Below are positions 33,756-37,202 of a DNA stretch of 37,202 bases, one piece after another. Both the position numbers and the translations under genes were made by a program. Origin of the DNA: Deltaproteobacteria bacterium (GTDB lineage Bacteria > Desulfobacterota > DSM-4660 > Desulfatiglandales > B25-G16). The notes under the pieces are model-generated. The model searched no databases. It saw nothing but the letters and a program-made list of their open reading frames with translations, and was not told the origin of the DNA. The stretch covers positions 4,743,787 through 4,780,988 of the forward strand of contig CP070673.1 in the NCBI GenBank assembly GCA_020351915.1, read 5' to 3'. Position 1 is the first letter of the stretch, and every line of letters starts with the position of its first letter.

Positions 33756-34976
33756 CTACAAGGGAGACCGTTTGATTCTCAATACTAAAACCGTTGCCAG
33801 GCCACTAAATCCACAAAAGACGAGCCAAATAGGCTGATAGCTTCCAACGGTATCAAACACCCACCCGGCTACGGCAGGGCCTATAATCCCTCCAAAGGAC
33901 CCAGACCCCATCATAATCCCGATCATTTTCCCAAAGGAATCTCTTCCGAAATATTCCCTCACAATCGAGCCCCTTGCGACCGTGATTCCTCCATGGCCTA
34001 GAGGCAAAAAGAGAAGAAAAGGGACAATTACCCATCTCACCTGCACATAACTGAAGGCAAGCAATCCTAAACTTATGAAGGCGGTTGCCATGGCCAACAC
34101 ATGCCTTTTATCGAACACATCCCCTAACCAGCCGAGCCCAAATCTTCCGATGATGCTGATCAAGGGAAGAGCCCCTGCAACCAACCCAGCAGTGGGACGT
34201 GGCATGCCCACACTGGCCAGGTAGGGCATCACATGGGTGAACACTGCCATAAGGGCCATAAAGCGTATAAACTCCGTGATATTCAGGTAGAGGAAAGACC
34301 TCATTTTAAGCGCTTCCCTGAGAGTAATTTCCACTCCTGTATCTTGAATTTCTTGGCCTTCGACTTGAGGGCTCGATACCTCACCGTCGGGAAGATAGCC
34401 ATAATGCTCTGGCCTATTGCGGATAACCAGTGATAAAGGTAGCCCTAGGGCCCACATTCCCAGTCCGAGGATGATCAGAGTAGCTCTCCACTGATAAAGG
34501 TCTATGAGACCAACGATCAGCAGAACCATTAATCCACCGGCGCCAACACCAGAGCCCATCAAACCGAGGGCTAACCCTACTTTCCTGCGAAACCAGTTGG
34601 CAACGGCAGCCATGGTGACCACAGCGGCACATCCGCCGGCGCCAAATCCGAGGAGCAGGAAGGCGGCATAGAACATGGCAAGAGATTGGGTCAGGCTGAG
34701 GAGGATGAGCCCGAATCCGACGGTAACGGTGCCCCACACCATGAGCTTTCTCGGCCCGAACCGATCAACGAGGAAACCTATTAAAGGCGCGAAGATCCCC
34801 ATCTCTAGGCCCCGGAGGCTCGCGGCAAGGGAAATCTGTGTATAACTCCAGCCGAACTCTTCTCTGATCGGTTTAAAAAAAGCGGTAAAACCGAAGACGA
34901 CGGTACCGGCAACATAAAGGCCGATAAGGGAACAAGCCAGAACGATCCACCATCCGTAGAAGATTTTCTTACTCAT
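33756..34976 (-). CDS. MFS transporter, OFA/monocarboxylate-like
   Basis: Inner-membrane permease of 406 residues, 12 helices, of the same family as the permease at 7807-9039. The hallmark start FYGWWIVLACSLIGLYV, then FGFTAFFKPIREEFGWSYTQIS, is followed by the loop motif GFLVDRFGPRKLMVWG, the halfway loop NRPEHYGYLPDGE, and the second-half motif GWLGDVFDKRHVLA. Likely carboxylate or monocarboxylate transport; the substrate cannot be specified. There is no good Shine-Dalgarno before the ATG at 34976 (CAGAACCC), so the start is chosen from the family N-terminus. It is transcribed toward the molybdenum hydroxylase operon from a repeat-bearing spacer and is alone. Confidence 0.87.
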   Translation of the reverse strand: MSKKIFYGWWIVLACSLIGLYVAGTVVFGFTAFFKPIREEFGWSYTQISLAASLRGLEMGIFAPLIGFLVDRFGPRKLMVWGTVTVGFGLILLSLTQSLAMFYAAFLLLGFGAGGCAAVVTMAAVANWFRRKVGLALGLMGSGVGAGGLMVLLIVGLIDLYQWRATLIILGLGMWALGLPLSLVIRNRPEHYGYLPDGEVSSPQVEGQEIQDTGVEITLREALKMRSFLYLNITEFIRFMALMAVFTHVMPYLASVGMPRPTAGLVAGALPLISIIGRFGLGWLGDVFDKRHVLAMATAFISLGLLAFSYVQVRWVIVPFLLFLPLGHGGITVARGSIVREYFGRDSFGKMIGIMMGSGSFGGIIGPAVAGWVFDTVGSYQPIWLVFCGFSGLATVLVLRIKRSPL

Positions 34977-35454
34977 GGGTTCTGTATGACCAGTCTGAGG
35001 TTTGCTAATAGCAGGGCAGAGTAACGATTAGCGGTATAGCCCACTAGGTGAGCCATGTCAATGTTTCGTCTCGTTCACTAAGAACCTTGTTTGGTTGCTA
35101 TGCCAAACATGCTTGAACATAGGTCCTGGGTTGAAACTGCCTAAAGCCTCGTTTGCCTGAACAATACCTTCCTCCAAGTATATAGGAACTGATCCAGAAT
35201 AACACAGAGAAAGCAAGCCATGGTGGGATAACAAAAGCTCACAAAATTCATTATCACCGTAAAGACAGGCCTATTGGTTTAGCTTCAATGATAGAGGAGT
35301 TCTTTTGCATTTTCCTTAGGATGCAAAAAGCTACTACATGTTGTGCTGACCAGCAATGGGGAAAGTTTAGACACTACGTGCCCTAGCTTCCATCTGAACA
35401 TCGTCTGATCTTACTAGAGATTACGGAATCAAATATAAAATAGCAAGCAGGTAC
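34977..35454. other. Spacer with an 8-bp palindromic hairpin
   Basis: About 480 bases without a gene. TTTTGCAT (35303-35310), a 10-base loop and ATGCAAAA (35321-35328) form a perfect AT-rich inverted repeat that could be an operator or a weak terminator. Nothing else is recognised. Confidence 0.35.
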
Positions 35455-35580
35455 CGATTTCTTAGAAAAACGGTCTTTGCTGAAAGCTTTTTTCCACTCT
35501 TGAGTTTGAGATACGATGAACATACCCACAATGAAAAAGGGGTTCAGTAGAATGTGGTCGTGGCAAGTAATCAAAGGTTT
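35455..35580. repeat. Dispersed repeat, copy B (shorter)
   Basis: Shares CGATTTCTTAGA, CATACCCACAATGAAAA and GTGGTCGTGGCAAG with copy A at 33370-33709 in the same order and with similar spacing. It lacks the right-end block found in copies A and C, so it is probably truncated just upstream of the acyltransferase gene. Confidence 0.6.
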
Positions 35581-35737
35581 TGACAAGTCAGATTTTCGTG
35601 AGGCATTCTGTATTATTTGCAGTTTCGGGTATCTTGCGATATTGACAATTTAAACGCAACACAGATATATCAATAACTTCCAGATCCCCTTGGTTTATGG
35701 TGGTTTTCCGGCATCTGAATTAAAGCAGGCGCACCAA

Positions 35738-36889
35738 ATGCCCGAACAAATAAGTACAAACCCGCCGAATAGACAACTTTACCTGGATAATCTTAGGATT
35801 TATTTAACTATTCTAGTGATTTTCCATCATGCAACTCTTACTTATGGTGGATCGGGAGCTTGGGTTGGGGGTGCGGATTTGGTAGACCCAGCAGTAGATG
35901 CGATAAGTTCCTTTTTCTTGCCAATATTCAATTGTATCAATCAATCGTACTTTATGTCCGCTTTTTTTCTTCTTGCCGGGTATTTCACGCCCCGGTCGTT
36001 TGATAGAAAGGGTTTAAAGCAATTTCTGAAAGATCGTCTAATCCGGTTGGGGATTCCTATCATCATTTATACGACTATTATCTTCAACATTAACGAATAC
36101 ATGTTAGACGTATTTAGGGGTAATCTATATCACATAAGAGTCCGATATGAGCCGGGACATCTTTGGTTCCTCAAAGCATTGTTGATCTTTGCGGTTGGTT
36201 ATATAATTTTCAGAGCACTGGCTGATCGAATTGCATCGAAAAAACGAATCGAACTTTACAGGGAAACCTTTCCTCCAGATGCTATGCTATTCCTTTTTAT
36301 TGCAATTCTAGCAATTCTTACCTTTACTGTACGTCTGGTGTTCCCGGTGGGTGTTTGGTTCTTGCGTATCCAACCAGGACACTTTGTTCACTATATTTTT
36401 TGCTTCTATATTGGCGTATTGGCGTATCGGGGGGATTGGTTCCGGCGATTATCGAAAAAACAAGCCCGCCGTTGGGGAATAATGTCTTTAGTGGTTATAC
36501 CTCTTCTCTTTGTGATCGGGGCCCTGGGTGGGGCGTTCGAACACCCTGAAAAGTTTGTTGAGTTCCTTTCCGGTGGACTGCATTGGCAAGCTTTTGCCTA
36601 TGCAGTTTGGGAATCCTTTCTCATGGTAGGGATCATTGTTTTTCTTCTTTACTTTTTCCGAGAAAGACTCAATCAGGCCGGATCCATCGCCAAATGTATG
36701 GCCATCAACGTTTATACGGTCTACATCATTCATCAAACGATTCTTGCCGCACTTCAAATGCTATTTCTACGTATTGATATCCCTACGATCTTGAAATTCT
36801 TTTTTGTTTCCCTGATTGCTGTTATTCTATGCTTCTCCTTGAGCATGCTCATCCGAAGGATTCCGTACGCAAGACGTGTCCTTGGATAG
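35738..36889 (+). CDS. Membrane-bound acyltransferase, acyltransferase-3 family
   Basis: Polytopic inner-membrane acyl transferase (about 383 residues, 10 or more helices) of the family that O-acetylates or succinylates polysaccharides, glucans or lipids (NodX, OafA, OpgC-like). It opens with the family block LYLDNLRIYLTILVIFHHAT, which has the D-x-LR-x3 and the catalytic His region, followed by FFLPIFNCINQSYFMSAFFLLAGYF, GHLWFLKALLIF, and a late HQTILAALQ helix. No sugar-transferase gene is nearby, so the acceptor is unknown. The frame is open from the TTG at 35690, but the ATG at 35738 is preferred because homology begins about 13 residues later. RBS support is weak (GCAGGCGCACCAA). Confidence 0.85.
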   Translation: MPEQISTNPPNRQLYLDNLRIYLTILVIFHHATLTYGGSGAWVGGADLVDPAVDAISSFFLPIFNCINQSYFMSAFFLLAGYFTPRSFDRKGLKQFLKDRLIRLGIPIIIYTTIIFNINEYMLDVFRGNLYHIRVRYEPGHLWFLKALLIFAVGYIIFRALADRIASKKRIELYRETFPPDAMLFLFIAILAILTFTVRLVFPVGVWFLRIQPGHFVHYIFCFYIGVLAYRGDWFRRLSKKQARRWGIMSLVVIPLLFVIGALGGAFEHPEKFVEFLSGGLHWQAFAYAVWESFLMVGIIVFLLYFFRERLNQAGSIAKCMAINVYTVYIIHQTILAALQMLFLRIDIPTILKFFFVSLIAVILCFSLSMLIRRIPYARRVLG

Positions 36890-36959
36890 AACGATTACGA
36901 GCACATCCATTCTATATGGGCCTGTGATATTTCGCAAGACTTTCGAGCTTCAAAAAAGC

Positions 36960-37202
36960 TCAGATATCTCCAACATACCCACAAAGAAAAGGGAGAATTT
37001 GATAGTATGTGGTCGTGGCAAGAAATCGCAACTTTTTCTAGATTCTACCCACCCTCAGATATTGTGGGTTCGGCACTGCACCCAGCCTGTGCATGTTACA
37101 TATAGTAATGGCAAGCCAGGAGACTTGTTGGAGGCTTTCCATTTATAGCAGGAAGCTACATTTTCGGTTAAGCAACCTACACACAATATATGGACAAAGC
37201 CA
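36960..37202. repeat. Dispersed repeat, copy C (runs off the window)
   Basis: Contains CATACCCACAAAGAAAAGGG and GTGGTCGTGGCAAG, then a ~130-base middle that is only loosely like copy A, and a right end (37169-37202) nearly identical to 33676-33709. Together with copies A and B it brackets the MFS and acyltransferase genes. Confidence 0.65.

Noticed and set aside
1..37202. CRISPR array or tRNA/rRNA gene
   Set aside because: No regularly spaced direct repeats of 25-40 bases and no cloverleaf or rRNA-like block were found by eye; the repeats seen are dispersed or degenerate.

Overview
The window reads as a chromosomal segment of an anaerobic bacterium, most likely a Desulfobacterota (Deltaproteobacteria)-type uncultured lineage. 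This is inference from three things: a 4-hydroxybenzoyl-CoA-reductase-like molybdenum hydroxylase operon, the remnant of a (tungsto)aldehyde:ferredoxin oxidoreductase, and long intergenic spacers full of degenerate repeats. No rRNA, tRNA, CRISPR array or intact insertion sequence was seen.

Left part (1-13.9 kb). This is a loose series of unrelated genes: the 3' end of a ribokinase, a fumarate-reductase/L-aspartate-oxidase-type flavoprotein, the tRNA methyltransferase TrmO, a two-domain universal stress protein, GalT, a metallo-beta-lactamase-fold hydrolase beside an OFA-like MFS permease, an unrecognised 275-residue protein, a small MerR-like protein behind a decayed gene, an HtrA/Deg protease with two PDZ domains, and two tiny membrane or exported proteins. 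Spacers of 0.3-1.2 kb carry low-complexity repeats and hairpins.

Middle (13.7-21.4 kb). A complete branched-chain-amino-acid-type ABC transporter (livK, H, M, G, F) is followed by a DRE-TIM acyl-CoA synthase/lyase and an SDR dehydrogenase, all on the + strand. Gene debris lies before, within and after it: a RidA C-terminus upstream of livK, a frameshifted 4-oxalocrotonate tautomerase N-terminus plus an aldehyde:ferredoxin oxidoreductase C-terminus between livF and the synthase, and an IS200/IS605-type TnpA C-terminus directly after the SDR stop. The locus looks like an eroded uptake-and-catabolism operon for an organic acid or amino acid.

Right part (21.4-37.2 kb). Two overlapping CNNM/CBS (CorC/HlyC-type) membrane proteins, an unrecognised 396-residue protein, a UMF1-type MFS permease and BirA precede the most notable locus, a three-gene molybdenum hydroxylase operon (30537-32936, 30037-30534 and 27795-30044, minus strand). 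Its FAD/Fe-S subunit is interrupted by a complete GltD-like NAD(P)H oxidoreductase module. The module sits inside the loop that carries a [4Fe-4S] cluster in 4-hydroxybenzoyl-CoA reductase, apparently between the third and fourth cluster cysteines. Just upstream is the last ~20 codons of a second, otherwise deleted, molybdopterin subunit gene. The window ends with another OFA-like MFS permease and a membrane acyltransferase, set among three diverged copies of a dispersed repeat.
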